The notes below the pieces were generated by a model that did no database searches, had not been told where the DNA came from, and saw nothing but the letters and a program-made list of their open reading frames with translations. Positions 8,343 to 16,579 of a stretch of 64,000 bases of DNA are shown here, piece by piece. The stretch lies in the NCBI GenBank assembly GCA_039636785.1, contig CP144169.1, forward strand, positions 3,348,001 through 3,412,000, given 5' to 3'. A program made the position numbers and the translations under genes. The stretch is from Micrococcaceae bacterium Sec5.7 (lineage in GTDB: Bacteria > Actinomycetota > Actinomycetes > Actinomycetales > Micrococcaceae). Within the stretch, counting starts at the first letter, position 1. Each line of letters opens with the position of its first letter.

Positions 8343-9938
8343 ATGACTCGACGGCGGGGAATGTCCCTAGCAGGGCAATACCTCCGTTTACAGCTCCTCA
8401 TCGTTTTGGCTGTACTCGTCGCAGTGGTCGCGATCTCCCTGGCCCAGTCCGCTGCAGGCTTTGAACGGATCGAGGGACGCCGCGCACTGTCTGCGGCTGA
8501 GGCCCTCGCCGCGAACCCCACAGTCCGCGGCATGCTCCCGGATGCTGAACTCGGAAGCGGATCGGTGCTGCCGGCCGTAGCCGAATCGGTGCGGACCGTC
8601 TCCGGATCCTCTCAAGTGGCCCTGGCCAGAAAAGACCGGATGGTGGTGACCTCTTCCGACCCTGCACAGGTGGGACGGGCACTCGAGCTCGGGGACAGTG
8701 CGGTGTTGTCCGGGCGGGCCTGGACGGGGCCTGTTGGCCCGCAGGGCGCCGCGATTCTCTCGGCACACGTGCCCGTGCTGGATGAGAGCGGTGCCATGGT
8801 GGGCATCGCGTCGGTGGGCCGGAACTACCCGTCGGCGTGGGAAAGCCTCGGCGAGGCTGTGCCGAACCTGCTGACCTACCTGGGCGTGGCCAGTGTCCTG
8901 GGAGTGGCAGGATCCTTGCTTCTGTCCCGGCGGGTCAAGCGCCAGACACTCGGCATGGAACCCAGCGAGATCACCGGCCTTGTCGAGAACAGGGAGGCCA
9001 TGCTGCACGGGCTCAAGGAGGGAGTGGTGGCACTTGATCCGCAGCATCGCATTACGGTGGTCAATGACAGCGCCCGCCGTCTCCTGGGGCTGCCCGCAGA
9101 CTGTGTGGGGAAGGATCTCGCCAGCGTATCGGTGCAACCGGCTCTGCAGGAGGTCCTGACCCAGGACCAGCCCGGACCGGACCGCCTTGTCCTGGTGGGC
9201 GAACGCATGGTGGTCCTGAACCGGATGCCCATGCTCTCCCACGGGCGCGTGATCGGCTCGGTGACAACACTCCGTGACCGCACGGAGCTGTCCTCCCTGG
9301 AACGGGAGCTCGGGACCACCCGGACGGCTACGGACACCCTGAGAGCGCAGGCCCACGAGTTCGCCAACCAGCTCCACGTCATTTCCGGGCTGATCCAGAT
9401 CGGCGAATACGATTCCGTGGTGCAGTTTGTCAACGGCGCCAGCCTGAGCCGTACCCGCCTCAACGAGGAAGTAACCAGCAGGATCGAGGACCCCGCGTTG
9501 GCAGCACTGCTCATTGCCAAATCAAGCCCCGCCGCCGAGCGGGGGGTGGCTCTCCACCTGGCGGACGGCTCCCGGTTGGGCCGCATCAGTGAAGAGCTGT
9601 CCTGGGACCTGACCACCGTCGTCGGGAATCTGGTGGACAACGCCCTGGACGCCGTCACCAACACACCGGATGCCGCGGTTGAGGTGCTCATCGAGGAGGA
9701 TCCGGAACGTGTGAATGTAACGGTCCGGGACTCCGGGCCGGGCGTTGCGCAGGAGGATCTGGACCGAATCTTCCACCAGGGCTTCACCACAAAAAGCGCC
9801 ACCGCCGGCGGCGGGCGGGGTTATGGACTCGCGTTGTCCCGCATTGTCTGCCAGCGCCGCGGTGGCGAACTGACCGTGCACAATGACGACGGCGCCGTGT
9901 TTACTGCGCGGTTACTCCACCGGACGCTTGAGTCATGA
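8343..9938 (+). CDS. Sensor histidine kinase of the CitA/DcuS/DctS type
   Basis: A 531-residue membrane sensor. One helix (LRLQLLIVLAVLVAVVAISL) precedes a periplasmic PAS-like sensor domain of about 130 residues, and a second helix lies near residue 180. A cytoplasmic PAS domain follows. A Spo0B-like dimerisation segment has RAQAHEFANQLHVISGLIQI with the phospho-accepting histidine, and the ATPase domain has NLVDNALDAV and GYGLALSRI. The ATG at 8343 was preferred over 8319 because AAGGAC lies at the right distance. It should sense extracellular di- or tricarboxylates and control tctCBA. Confidence 0.92.
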   Translation: MTRRRGMSLAGQYLRLQLLIVLAVLVAVVAISLAQSAAGFERIEGRRALSAAEALAANPTVRGMLPDAELGSGSVLPAVAESVRTVSGSSQVALARKDRMVVTSSDPAQVGRALELGDSAVLSGRAWTGPVGPQGAAILSAHVPVLDESGAMVGIASVGRNYPSAWESLGEAVPNLLTYLGVASVLGVAGSLLLSRRVKRQTLGMEPSEITGLVENREAMLHGLKEGVVALDPQHRITVVNDSARRLLGLPADCVGKDLASVSVQPALQEVLTQDQPGPDRLVLVGERMVVLNRMPMLSHGRVIGSVTTLRDRTELSSLERELGTTRTATDTLRAQAHEFANQLHVISGLIQIGEYDSVVQFVNGASLSRTRLNEEVTSRIEDPALAALLIAKSSPAAERGVALHLADGSRLGRISEELSWDLTTVVGNLVDNALDAVTNTPDAAVEVLIEEDPERVNVTVRDSGPGVAQEDLDRIFHQGFTTKSATAGGGRGYGLALSRIVCQRRGGELTVHNDDGAVFTARLLHRTLES

Positions 9939-10603
9939 TCAACGTCCTGATCGTTGACGATGACTTCATGGTGGCCAAAGTGCACGCCGGGTTCATCCAG
10001 CGCACCCCGGGTTTCGCCGTCGTGGGGGTGGCCCATACCGGCGCCCAGGCGCTCGTGGAGACACAACGGCTGCAACCCGATCTTGTCCTCCTGGACATCC
10101 ACCTTCCGGACATCAACGGGCTGGATCTGATGCAGCGCCTGCGCGAGGCCGCACCCGAACTGGACGTGCTGGTGATAAGCGCCGCCCGGGAGGTTGATAC
10201 CGTCAGGCGGGCCCTCCGCGGCGGCATTGTGCACTATCTCATCAAGCCCTTCTCGCAAACGGACCTGCAGGAACGGCTGGAGCACTACCGCAGCGCATAT
10301 CAGGGCCTGGATTCGTCCAAGGATGTGGCGGAACAATCGGACGTCAACCGGGTGTTCGGCCTGGACCGCACCGAGCGGCCCCTCCCCAAAGGCTGCAGCG
10401 CCGAGACAATGCAGCTCGTGGAACGCGTCCTACACTCCGCCGTGTCCGACCTTTCTGCCGCGGAAGTGGCCATGCTGCTGGGTACGTCGAGGGTCAGCGC
10501 TCGGCGCTATCTCGAACACCTCAACGACGAGGAACGCGTGGACGTGAAGCTCAAATACGGCGTGGGCCGCCCCGAACGCCGCTACGCCTGGAAAGCGGAG
10601 TAA
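9935..10603 (+). CDS. Response regulator of the CitB/DcuR type
   Basis: A 222-residue regulator in a 4-nt ATGA overlap with its kinase. The receiver domain has the acidic pair in IVDDDFMV, the phosphoacceptor aspartate in LVLLDIHLPD near residue 54, and the lysine in LIKPF near 103. A linker leads to a small helix-turn-helix (SAAEVAMLLGTSRVSARRYL) ending in YGVGRPERRYAW, as in DcuR/CitB regulators. It most likely activates tctCBA in response to carboxylate. Confidence 0.93.
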   Translation: MINVLIVDDDFMVAKVHAGFIQRTPGFAVVGVAHTGAQALVETQRLQPDLVLLDIHLPDINGLDLMQRLREAAPELDVLVISAAREVDTVRRALRGGIVHYLIKPFSQTDLQERLEHYRSAYQGLDSSKDVAEQSDVNRVFGLDRTERPLPKGCSAETMQLVERVLHSAVSDLSAAEVAMLLGTSRVSARRYLEHLNDEERVDVKLKYGVGRPERRYAWKAE

Positions 10604-10823
10604 GCCGCCGCAACTGAGCGAGGCCCGGGCAGTGAAGCGCCCCGAGCAACTCCGTAGCGGACACCGCGGAGATGGACGCTGCGGAAAAACTTGAGCAGAT
10701 CTTGAGCGGACCTTTCGGGGTCCCTGCGGTTGGCGGGCCAACCTTAAGCCAACGGATCACCAGCGGGAACCCAGCCCCCGCGATCAAAGAAAGCATCACT
10801 GGCTGCAAGGAAGCAGGACCACC

Positions 10824-11297
10824 ATGGGGGAAGAATCAGCTCTTGACGAAGTCACCGCGGTCCGCGGTGTCATCACGGATCAGCATCCGTTGGACTTACA
10901 CGCGCTCGGGCTTGCCGGCTGCATTGATCGACTGACAGCTCCGCTCCGCCGGCACGGGACTGTGGTGCACTGGGAGACACCGCACCATGGCCTTGAAATC
11001 CCCGCCGCTTCCGCAGCTCTGCTCTACCAAGCCGCCCGTGAAACCCTGAGCAACGCCTTCAAGTATGCAGAGGCCTCCGAACTCACTGTCCACCTCGCAG
11101 CCGTCAGCCACGGCATCCGGCTGGCTGTCACCGACGACGGCACCGGCTTCGACAGCGAAGCCGCCACGAGCGGCCGGCACCACGGAATCGGACTGCGGCT
11201 GATGTCTGTGGCCGTGCACGAGGCCGGCGGCTCCATGGACATTGCCTCCAGCCCCGGAAACGGCACGTGCGTGACCGTGACTTTGCCTCTGGACTGA
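10824..11297 (+). pseudogene. Orphan C-terminal ATPase domain of a NarL-type histidine kinase
   Basis: The 157-residue frame keeps the end of the dimerisation segment (ITDQHPLDLHALGLAGCIDR) and a whole HATPase_c domain with the N box in TLSNAFKYAEASEL, the G1 box in VTDDGTGFD and the G2 box in HHGIGLRLMSV. It has no sensor, no transmembrane segment and no phospho-accepting histidine box. No response regulator follows. It is most simply a 5'-truncated kinase. A GGAAGCAGG sequence precedes the ATG, so the domain might still be translated as a stand-alone ATPase. Confidence 0.6.
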
Positions 11298-11407
11298 AGG
11301 CCTGCCAAGCCCCGCTTCGATTCGGGACGCAGACGCACGACGGCGGGGTGCCCGGTTGCGCAGGCATTGCGCGGTCGCGCCGGTGTCACCCGGCAGCGTT
11401 GCCGCCG

Positions 11408-12139
11408 TTACGCGGCATAGTGCGCCACGAAATTCCGCAGGATCTTCATCGGCTCCGTTGCGCTGAACTGCCGGGCTGCGTCCATCAGCTCTTCTGCCTG
11501 TTCAGGAGGAAAATACCCGGCGTGGCGGTAGATGTCGATGCGCGTGACGAGCCCTTCGGCATCAAGTTCAGGGTGGAACTGCGTGGCGTACAGGTTGTTC
11601 TTGATCCGGAACATGTGCACCGGGCACGCTGCCGAGCTCGCGAGGAGCAGCGCGTGGGACGGAAGGACAGTGCACGCTTCCTTGTGGCCGGTGAATGCGG
11701 TGAACTGCTCCGGCATCCCGTCCAGCAGCGGGTCCCGCAGGCCTTCGGCGGTCAGGCTGATGGTCACACCGCCCAGCTGCTCGCCATAGGTCCGGTCGAT
11801 AATTGCCCCCTGGTGCAGGCCAAGCGTTCCCACCCCGTAACACGCACCCAGAAACGGGAAATCCTCGGCCACGATCCGGTCCAGCAGCCCGGACAGCTCA
11901 CGCTCCACCCGGTGCTGCGCCTCGCTTTTGTGCTCTGCCGGATCACTTGAAGTGAAGGGGCTCCCGCCCACGATCACGCCGGAATAGTCGGACAGCTCGA
12001 GATCCGGCAAGGGGCCGGCCTCCATTCGAATGCGCTTCAGCCGGCCCGGTTCAAGCCCGCCGTACCGGAGGTACGCCTGGTACTCGTCCTCGGCGGCGGC
12101 ATCCTCGGCCCGCGAGGCCAGCAACAGAAACGGTTTCAC
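11408..12139 (-). CDS. Class I glutamine amidotransferase-like protein
   Basis: About 243 residues with the GATase1 fold. The catalytic cysteine is in FPFLGACYGVGTLG, and the histidine-glutamate pair appears as TQFHPELD. SGVIVGGSPFTSSDPAEHKS is typical of the stand-alone group often annotated as GMP-synthase-like. The GTG at 12139 gives an N-terminus VKPFLLLASRAED, as I remember for homologues. The frame is open upstream to a TTG at 12163. The amide acceptor is unknown. It is followed on the same strand only by the intergenic region. Confidence 0.8.
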   Translation of the reverse strand: MKPFLLLASRAEDAAAEDEYQAYLRYGGLEPGRLKRIRMEAGPLPDLELSDYSGVIVGGSPFTSSDPAEHKSEAQHRVERELSGLLDRIVAEDFPFLGACYGVGTLGLHQGAIIDRTYGEQLGGVTISLTAEGLRDPLLDGMPEQFTAFTGHKEACTVLPSHALLLASSAACPVHMFRIKNNLYATQFHPELDAEGLVTRIDIYRHAGYFPPEQAEELMDAARQFSATEPMKILRNFVAHYAA

Positions 12140-12177
12140 ACGGTAAGTCTGCACGCTTCCCAAGCCATCGGCCAGAT

Positions 12178-13161
12178 CTAGTCAATCGCCTTGGCGTAGC
12201 GCTGGCCGAGCAGGCGAAGGTGCTCAACCAGGCCGGCCGGCTCCGACACCTTGAAGTCGAGCCCGAGCATGCCGATGTAGACGGCGATGACCTCGAGGCT
12301 GTCCGCTCCCGTCACCAGCACGCACGTGGACTCGTCAACGGATTCAACAATCCCGACGGCGGCATGGATGCGGGAGAGTACTTCCTCCGCGGATGCAAAG
12401 ACGGTGATGCGCGCGTGCACCTTCCATCCCGTCGAAGCGACGTCGCGCAGCACAAAGCTCGTATAGTCCTCACCGGGCAGCGGCTCAGGGGCAAAGCGGC
12501 GGCCGGTGGGCATGCTCAAATCCAGCCAGTCCACCCGATACGTGTGCCAGGCCCCCGTCTTCTGCTCGCGACCCACCAGGTACGAATAACGGACCCAGCT
12601 CACCAGCCGGTACGGTTCGACGAGTTCGGAAAATCGTTCCGCACTTTCCGGTGTGCCGCCCTTCGGTGTGTTGTACCGGAAACGGAGGTAGTGCCGGTCC
12701 CGGATGGCACCGGCGATCGTCCCCAGCACAGCCGGATCCACTTCGGGTTCCTTGACGTTGCTGCCCGTATTGTCAGGGCCCTTCGACGTGGCCGAATTGA
12801 TGGCGGTCACCTGGCGGCGCAGGCGATGGGGCAATACCTGCTCGAGTTTTGCCAGTGCACGGGCGCTGGTTTCCTCCATGCCCTTGACGCCGCTCCCGGT
12901 CCTCAGACCAACAGCCACGGCAACGGCTTCCTCGTCGTCCAGCAACAGCGGGGGAAGATTCGCGCCTGCCCCCAGCCGGTAATAACCGGCCGCTCCGCGG
13001 ACAGCGTCCACCGGGTAGCCGAGCCCCCGCAAGCGGTCGATGTCATTGCGGACGGTGCGGGTGCTCACGTTCAGCCTTTCGGCCAATTCCGGGCCCGGCC
13101 AGGCCGGACGCGCCTGCATCAGAGCCAAAAGCTTCAGGAGCCGGGAGGAAGTCTCACGCAT
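12178..13161 (-). CDS. WYL-domain transcriptional regulator (DeoR/YafY type)
   Basis: A 327-residue regulator. The N-terminal helix-turn-helix has WPGPELAERLNVSTRTVRNDI. A WYL domain occupies the middle and C-terminus, with the family core at VEPYRLVSWVRYSYLVGREQ and a WCX-like end. Such proteins sense small ligands through the WYL pocket. The start at ATG 13161 gives the family-like MRETSSRLLKLL. An upstream ATG at 13179 would lie inside the operator and is less likely. It is divergent from the epoxide hydrolase, which it probably controls together with itself. Confidence 0.88.
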   Translation of the reverse strand: MRETSSRLLKLLALMQARPAWPGPELAERLNVSTRTVRNDIDRLRGLGYPVDAVRGAAGYYRLGAGANLPPLLLDDEEAVAVAVGLRTGSGVKGMEETSARALAKLEQVLPHRLRRQVTAINSATSKGPDNTGSNVKEPEVDPAVLGTIAGAIRDRHYLRFRYNTPKGGTPESAERFSELVEPYRLVSWVRYSYLVGREQKTGAWHTYRVDWLDLSMPTGRRFAPEPLPGEDYTSFVLRDVASTGWKVHARITVFASAEEVLSRIHAAVGIVESVDESTCVLVTGADSLEVIAVYIGMLGLDFKVSEPAGLVEHLRLLGQRYAKAID

Positions 13162-13176
13162 GTTGAAATGGTCCCA

Positions 13177-13203
13177 CATATAGGAACTCACCCTTCCTAT
13201 ATG
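13177..13203. promoter_or_regulatory. Perfect palindromic operator between WYL regulator and epoxide hydrolase
   Basis: CATATAGGAA and TTCCTATATG are perfect inverted 10-bp arms around a 7-bp spacer (CTCACCC). The site ends 17 bp before the epoxide hydrolase start and begins 15 bp before the regulator start. It is the natural binding site for the divergent WYL protein. Confidence 0.7.
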
Positions 13204-13220
13204 CCTCATAGGCTGAATGC

Positions 13221-14369
13221 ATGAACACGATGAAGCAATCCCCCGCAGCCATCCGTCCCTTCAAAATCGACGTCGACCAGGCCGATCTGGATGACCTCAG
13301 CTCCCGCCTCGCCCGCACCCGGCTCCCCCAGGCAGCCCCGGGTGATGACTGGGACTACGGCACACCCAACCACTACCTCGAGGAAATGGTGGACCGCTGG
13401 GTCAACATTTTCGACTGGCGCGCCCAGGAAACCCGGATGAACGAGTTTCCGCACTACCTGACTGAGATTGAGGGCCAAAGGGTTCACTTCATCCACGTGC
13501 CGTCCGCAGTCCCGGACGCAACCCCGCTGCTGCTGACGCACACCTACCCCGGTTCCTTCATCGATTTCCTGGACATGATCGGGCCGCTGACCGATCCGGA
13601 AGCGCACGGCGGCTGCGCCGCGGACGCGTTCTCCGTCGTCGTACCTTCAATTCCCGGATTCGGTTTCAGCACCCCGCTGAAGGAACGCGGCTGGACCATG
13701 GCCCGGGTGGCCCGGACCTTCGATACCCTGATGCGCCGGCTCGGCTACGAAAGCTATGGAACGCACGGCAGCGACGGCGGCGCGATGGTTGCCCGGGAAC
13801 TCGGATTGATGAACCCCGACGGATTCCTGGGGCTCCATACCCTGCAGCTGTTTTCCTTCCCCTCGGGCGATCCCGCCGAGTTCGAAAAGTTCGGACCCAA
13901 GGACTACGAGGCGCTGGCACACCTCGAGTGGTTCCAATCGGTGGGCGGCTACAACGGCATCAACTCGACGCGGCCCCAGACCGTGGCCGTGGGCATTTCC
14001 GACTCACCCGTCGGGCAGCTTGCCTGGAATGAGCTGTTCAACAGCTTCGGGAACGGAACCAGCCTGGTCACTGCCGACCAGATCCTGACGGAGGTCTCGC
14101 TGTACTGGCTGACCAACACGTCTGCGGCAGCCGGCCGGTACCACTACGAGGAGGCGCGCGCCGGGGCCACTCCCGCGGTCAACTCGGCACCGACAGGGGT
14201 CGCGGTTTTCGCCGATGACTTCCAGACCATCCGGCCGCTGGCCGAGCGCGACAACAGCAACATTGTGCACTGGAGCGAGTTCGAGAAGGGCGGCCACTTC
14301 GCGGCCCTCGAGTTCCCGGAACTCTTGGCGAAGGACATCGCCACGTTCTTCACCGGGCTGCGCAACTGA
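13221..14369 (+). CDS. Epoxide hydrolase (EHN-type alpha/beta hydrolase)
   Basis: A 382-residue protein with the N-terminal EHN domain (PFKIDVDQADLDDLSSRLA) that marks the microsomal-type epoxide hydrolases, followed by an alpha/beta-hydrolase domain. The oxyanion region reads LTHTYPGSFIDFLDM. The nucleophile elbow is THGSDGGAMVARELG with aspartate as nucleophile. The histidine near EKGGHFAALEFPE completes the catalytic set. It converts epoxides to diols in the cytoplasm. It is divergent from a WYL regulator and preceded by its palindromic operator. No ribosome site is obvious. Confidence 0.9.
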   Translation: MNTMKQSPAAIRPFKIDVDQADLDDLSSRLARTRLPQAAPGDDWDYGTPNHYLEEMVDRWVNIFDWRAQETRMNEFPHYLTEIEGQRVHFIHVPSAVPDATPLLLTHTYPGSFIDFLDMIGPLTDPEAHGGCAADAFSVVVPSIPGFGFSTPLKERGWTMARVARTFDTLMRRLGYESYGTHGSDGGAMVARELGLMNPDGFLGLHTLQLFSFPSGDPAEFEKFGPKDYEALAHLEWFQSVGGYNGINSTRPQTVAVGISDSPVGQLAWNELFNSFGNGTSLVTADQILTEVSLYWLTNTSAAAGRYHYEEARAGATPAVNSAPTGVAVFADDFQTIRPLAERDNSNIVHWSEFEKGGHFAALEFPELLAKDIATFFTGLRN

Positions 14370-14630
14370 TTGCCCAGCGTGTAGGCGGTGTCCAATCTGC
14401 GGGGTGATACTCCTCCCAACTTTCATCGGTGAGCACTCGTCGTGGCTCCCGCATGTCACTCCACGTTCCTATGGAACTTTCCATCATGGAGCCCCCGAGA
14501 TGCCCGCATCCTGCCTCAGATGCAATTCGGTGGATTCCGCGTAACCCGGGCTCGGGAACCACACGACGGTTCCGTCGTCGTCGCCGCCCTGGACTGGGAG
14601 CTGACCATCAAACGCCGCCGCATCACCGCA

Positions 14631-15686
14631 TCAAACAGGAACTCGGGGCACGACTGTGACCGACGCGATGTTGGAGAGTGCGGCGCGGGTGGCTCGTTCA
14701 ATGCCGGCGGCCAGATCGGCGAAGTTGTCCAGCTTCATGCCCGGGGTTGCCGTGATGGTGATCTCGGCGTGCAGGCGGTGTCCCGTCCAACGCAGCCGTG
14801 ACGACGATCCCTCCGGAGCAAGGACTTCGACCAGCGATGTGAGCCTGTCTGTGAAGGCTGGGTCGACCCCGTCCATGAGCCGGCGACCGATGTCGCGGAC
14901 GGTTCCCCAGAGCAGCACGGCGATGGCTGCGGAGATGAGCAGCCCCACGATCGGGTCCGCGAGGGGGAATCCGAGCCATATGCCGACGACGCCGGCGACG
15001 ACAGCCAGCGACGTGAATCCGTCTGTGCGGGCGTGGATCCCGTCAGCGACCAACGCGGCGGAGCCGATCTTCCTGCCGATACGAATCCGGTAGATCGCGA
15101 CAAGTTCATTGCCGGCGAAGCCGACGAGCCCGGCGGCCAGCACCCAGCCCAGATTCTGGACGGGCTGGGGTTCAAAGAAGCGGCGGATGGATTCGACGGC
15201 TGCCACGACAGCGGACAGCGCGATCATCGCCACGATGAACAGCCCGGCCAGGTCTTCGGCCCGTCCGAAGCCGTACGTGTAGGTGCGGGTGGCGGCGCGG
15301 CGTCCGAGCAGGAAGGCGATCCAGAGCGGGACTGCGGTCAGGGCGTCGGAAAAGTTGTGGACGGTGTCGGCCAGCAACGCGACGGAGCCGCTGATCAGGA
15401 CGATGACGAGCTGGAAGAGCGATGTGGCGCCGAGCCCGAGCAGGGATATCTTGACGGCGCGGATGCCCTGGCCACTGGCCTCCATGGCTTCGTCGATGGA
15501 ATCGGCGGAGTCGTGGGAGTGCGGCACGAACAGCTCCCGTAGCCATCCTTTGAGACCTGTGCCATGGACGTGCCCGTGCGGCCCGTGCTCATGGCCATGA
15601 TGGTGGCCCTCGTCCTCGCCGTGTTCAGCATGTCCGTGCGGATGCGGGCGCACGTCGTGGCCGGAAGGCGGCATCTGCCGTCTCAT
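14631..15686 (-). CDS. Cation diffusion facilitator, probable Zn/Cd/Co exporter (CzcD-like)
   Basis: A 351-residue CDF transporter. The N-terminal 45 residues are a histidine-rich tail (HHHGHEHGPHGHVHG) that can bind metal. Six helices follow, with HNFSDALTAVPLW giving the metal-site histidine and aspartate of helix 2 and DGIHARTDGFTSL the HxxxD pair of helix 5. A cytoplasmic ferredoxin-like domain ends the protein. It exports divalent metal in exchange for protons. Its start overlaps the ArsR-family stop by 4 nt, so the two form an operon under that sensor. Confidence 0.92.
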   Translation of the reverse strand: MRRQMPPSGHDVRPHPHGHAEHGEDEGHHHGHEHGPHGHVHGTGLKGWLRELFVPHSHDSADSIDEAMEASGQGIRAVKISLLGLGATSLFQLVIVLISGSVALLADTVHNFSDALTAVPLWIAFLLGRRAATRTYTYGFGRAEDLAGLFIVAMIALSAVVAAVESIRRFFEPQPVQNLGWVLAAGLVGFAGNELVAIYRIRIGRKIGSAALVADGIHARTDGFTSLAVVAGVVGIWLGFPLADPIVGLLISAAIAVLLWGTVRDIGRRLMDGVDPAFTDRLTSLVEVLAPEGSSSRLRWTGHRLHAEITITATPGMKLDNFADLAAGIERATRAALSNIASVTVVPRVPV

Positions 15687-16060
15687 GCCTTAGCCTCCCC
15701 GCCGGCGTCATGGGGGACGGCACTGTGGTGCGGGGCAGTGCCGAGGGCGTGTTCAGCCTGGTGGATCGCATTCGCGACCAGCTGCCAGGCATGGCCGTCC
15801 TGGAGCCTGTAGTAGACCTTGGTGCCTTCCTGGCGGGTGGCGACCATACGGGCCAGCCGCATTTTGGCCAGGTGCTGGGAGACGGCAGCAGCGGACTTGC
15901 CGGCTATTTCGGCGAGGGCGTTGACGGGCAGTTCGCCGTGGCGAAGGGCGAGGATCAGCCTGACGCGAGTGACATCCGCCAGCATGGCAAAGACTTCCAC
16001 CGCGAGCTCGACGTGCTGACTGTCTGGGGTGCGGATGCAAGCATTCGTATCTGCATTCAT
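15683..16060 (-). CDS. ArsR/SmtB-family metal sensor repressor
   Basis: A 125-residue winged-helix repressor. The DNA-reading helix lies in ALAEIAGKSAAAVSQHLAKM, and the fold has the usual VFAMLADVTRVRLILALRHG start. The C-terminal helix ends HAWQLVANAIHQAEHALG, with several histidines that could form the alpha-5 zinc site of the CzrA/SmtB group. The N-terminus MNADTNACIRTP carries a single cysteine. The gene precedes the CDF exporter in an operon. Metal binding should release it from the palindrome that overlaps its own start. Confidence 0.9.
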   Translation of the reverse strand: MNADTNACIRTPDSQHVELAVEVFAMLADVTRVRLILALRHGELPVNALAEIAGKSAAAVSQHLAKMRLARMVATRQEGTKVYYRLQDGHAWQLVANAIHQAEHALGTAPHHSAVPHDAGGEAKA

Positions 16061-16070
16061 ACGCAGATAC
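16047..16070. promoter_or_regulatory. Candidate ArsR-family operator overlapping its start codon
   Basis: GTATCTGC at 16047-16054 and GCAGATAC at 16063-16070 are perfect inverted arms around an 8-bp spacer. The spacer contains the start codon of the ArsR-family gene (16058-16060, minus strand). Bound repressor would block the start region directly. Confidence 0.5.
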
Positions 16071-16103
16071 TTACACAGTCTCGCGCACTCTTCAATCTGC
16101 CCC

Positions 16104-16132
16104 TTGACGAAAATACCCCCAGGGGGTATGTT
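16104..16132 (+). promoter_or_regulatory. Copper promoter with CsoR-like palindrome
   Basis: A -35 box TTGACG (16104-16109) and a -10 box TATGTT (16127-16132) are spaced by 17 bp. Between and partly over them lies ATACCCCC-A-GGGGGTAT (16113-16129), a perfect 17-bp palindrome. It has the G-tract design of CsoR copper operators. A repressor here would occlude RNA polymerase until copper is bound. The copper chaperone gene begins 107 bp downstream. No CsoR gene is visible in this window. Confidence 0.65.
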
Positions 16133-16238
16133 TCAGGTGTTGTCAGTGACTGGTATGTCCCGGCAGGTTCAGCGCACCGCCATCACAGCCGTTCAATCCC
16201 AGCACCCCATCGCACCTTCTTCAAGGAATGGAACTGAC

Positions 16239-16550
16239 ATGTGTGGAACAGAAAACCGGAAAGAATTGCCGCTGGCCTCCTCCTCGTCCGGCTGCGGCTG
16301 CTGCTCAACCGATGCCGTGGAAGGCTCGTTGACCGGCACCGGCGACGCCGAATACGCTGTCGAAGGGCTTAGCTGCGGGCATTGCGTGGAGACTGTTCAA
16401 CAGGCCGTCTCAGCACTGGACGGCGTGGACGCCGCAACCGTCGAACTCGTTCCCGGCGGTTTGTCCCGCCTGGTTGTTTCCGGAGCTGCCGCTGATACGG
16501 CGGTCCGTGACGCCGTCACCTCCGCCGGATACAGCCTGGTCGCCAGCTAG
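16239..16550 (+). CDS. Copper chaperone-like heavy-metal-associated protein (CopZ-like)
   Basis: A 103-residue cytoplasmic protein. A short N-terminal cysteine cluster (SSSGCGCCSTD near residue 20) is followed by a heavy-metal-associated domain with the metal motif GLSCGHC near residue 49. This is an LxCxxC version of the usual MxCxxC. The rest, VQQAVSALDGVDAATVELVP, keeps the ferredoxin-like fold. The ATG at 16239 follows AAGGAATGG. It probably hands Cu(I) to the ATPase encoded 29 bp downstream. Confidence 0.87.
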   Translation: MCGTENRKELPLASSSSGCGCCSTDAVEGSLTGTGDAEYAVEGLSCGHCVETVQQAVSALDGVDAATVELVPGGLSRLVVSGAAADTAVRDAVTSAGYSLVAS

Positions 16551-16579
16551 GCCGGCCCGGATCCCCTCAAGGAGAGATC

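Noticed and set aside
14370..14630. Possible gene between epoxide hydrolase and CDF exporter
   Set aside because: One plus-strand frame has a stretch GSVVVAALDWELTIKRRR, but there is no start, ribosome site or family match.
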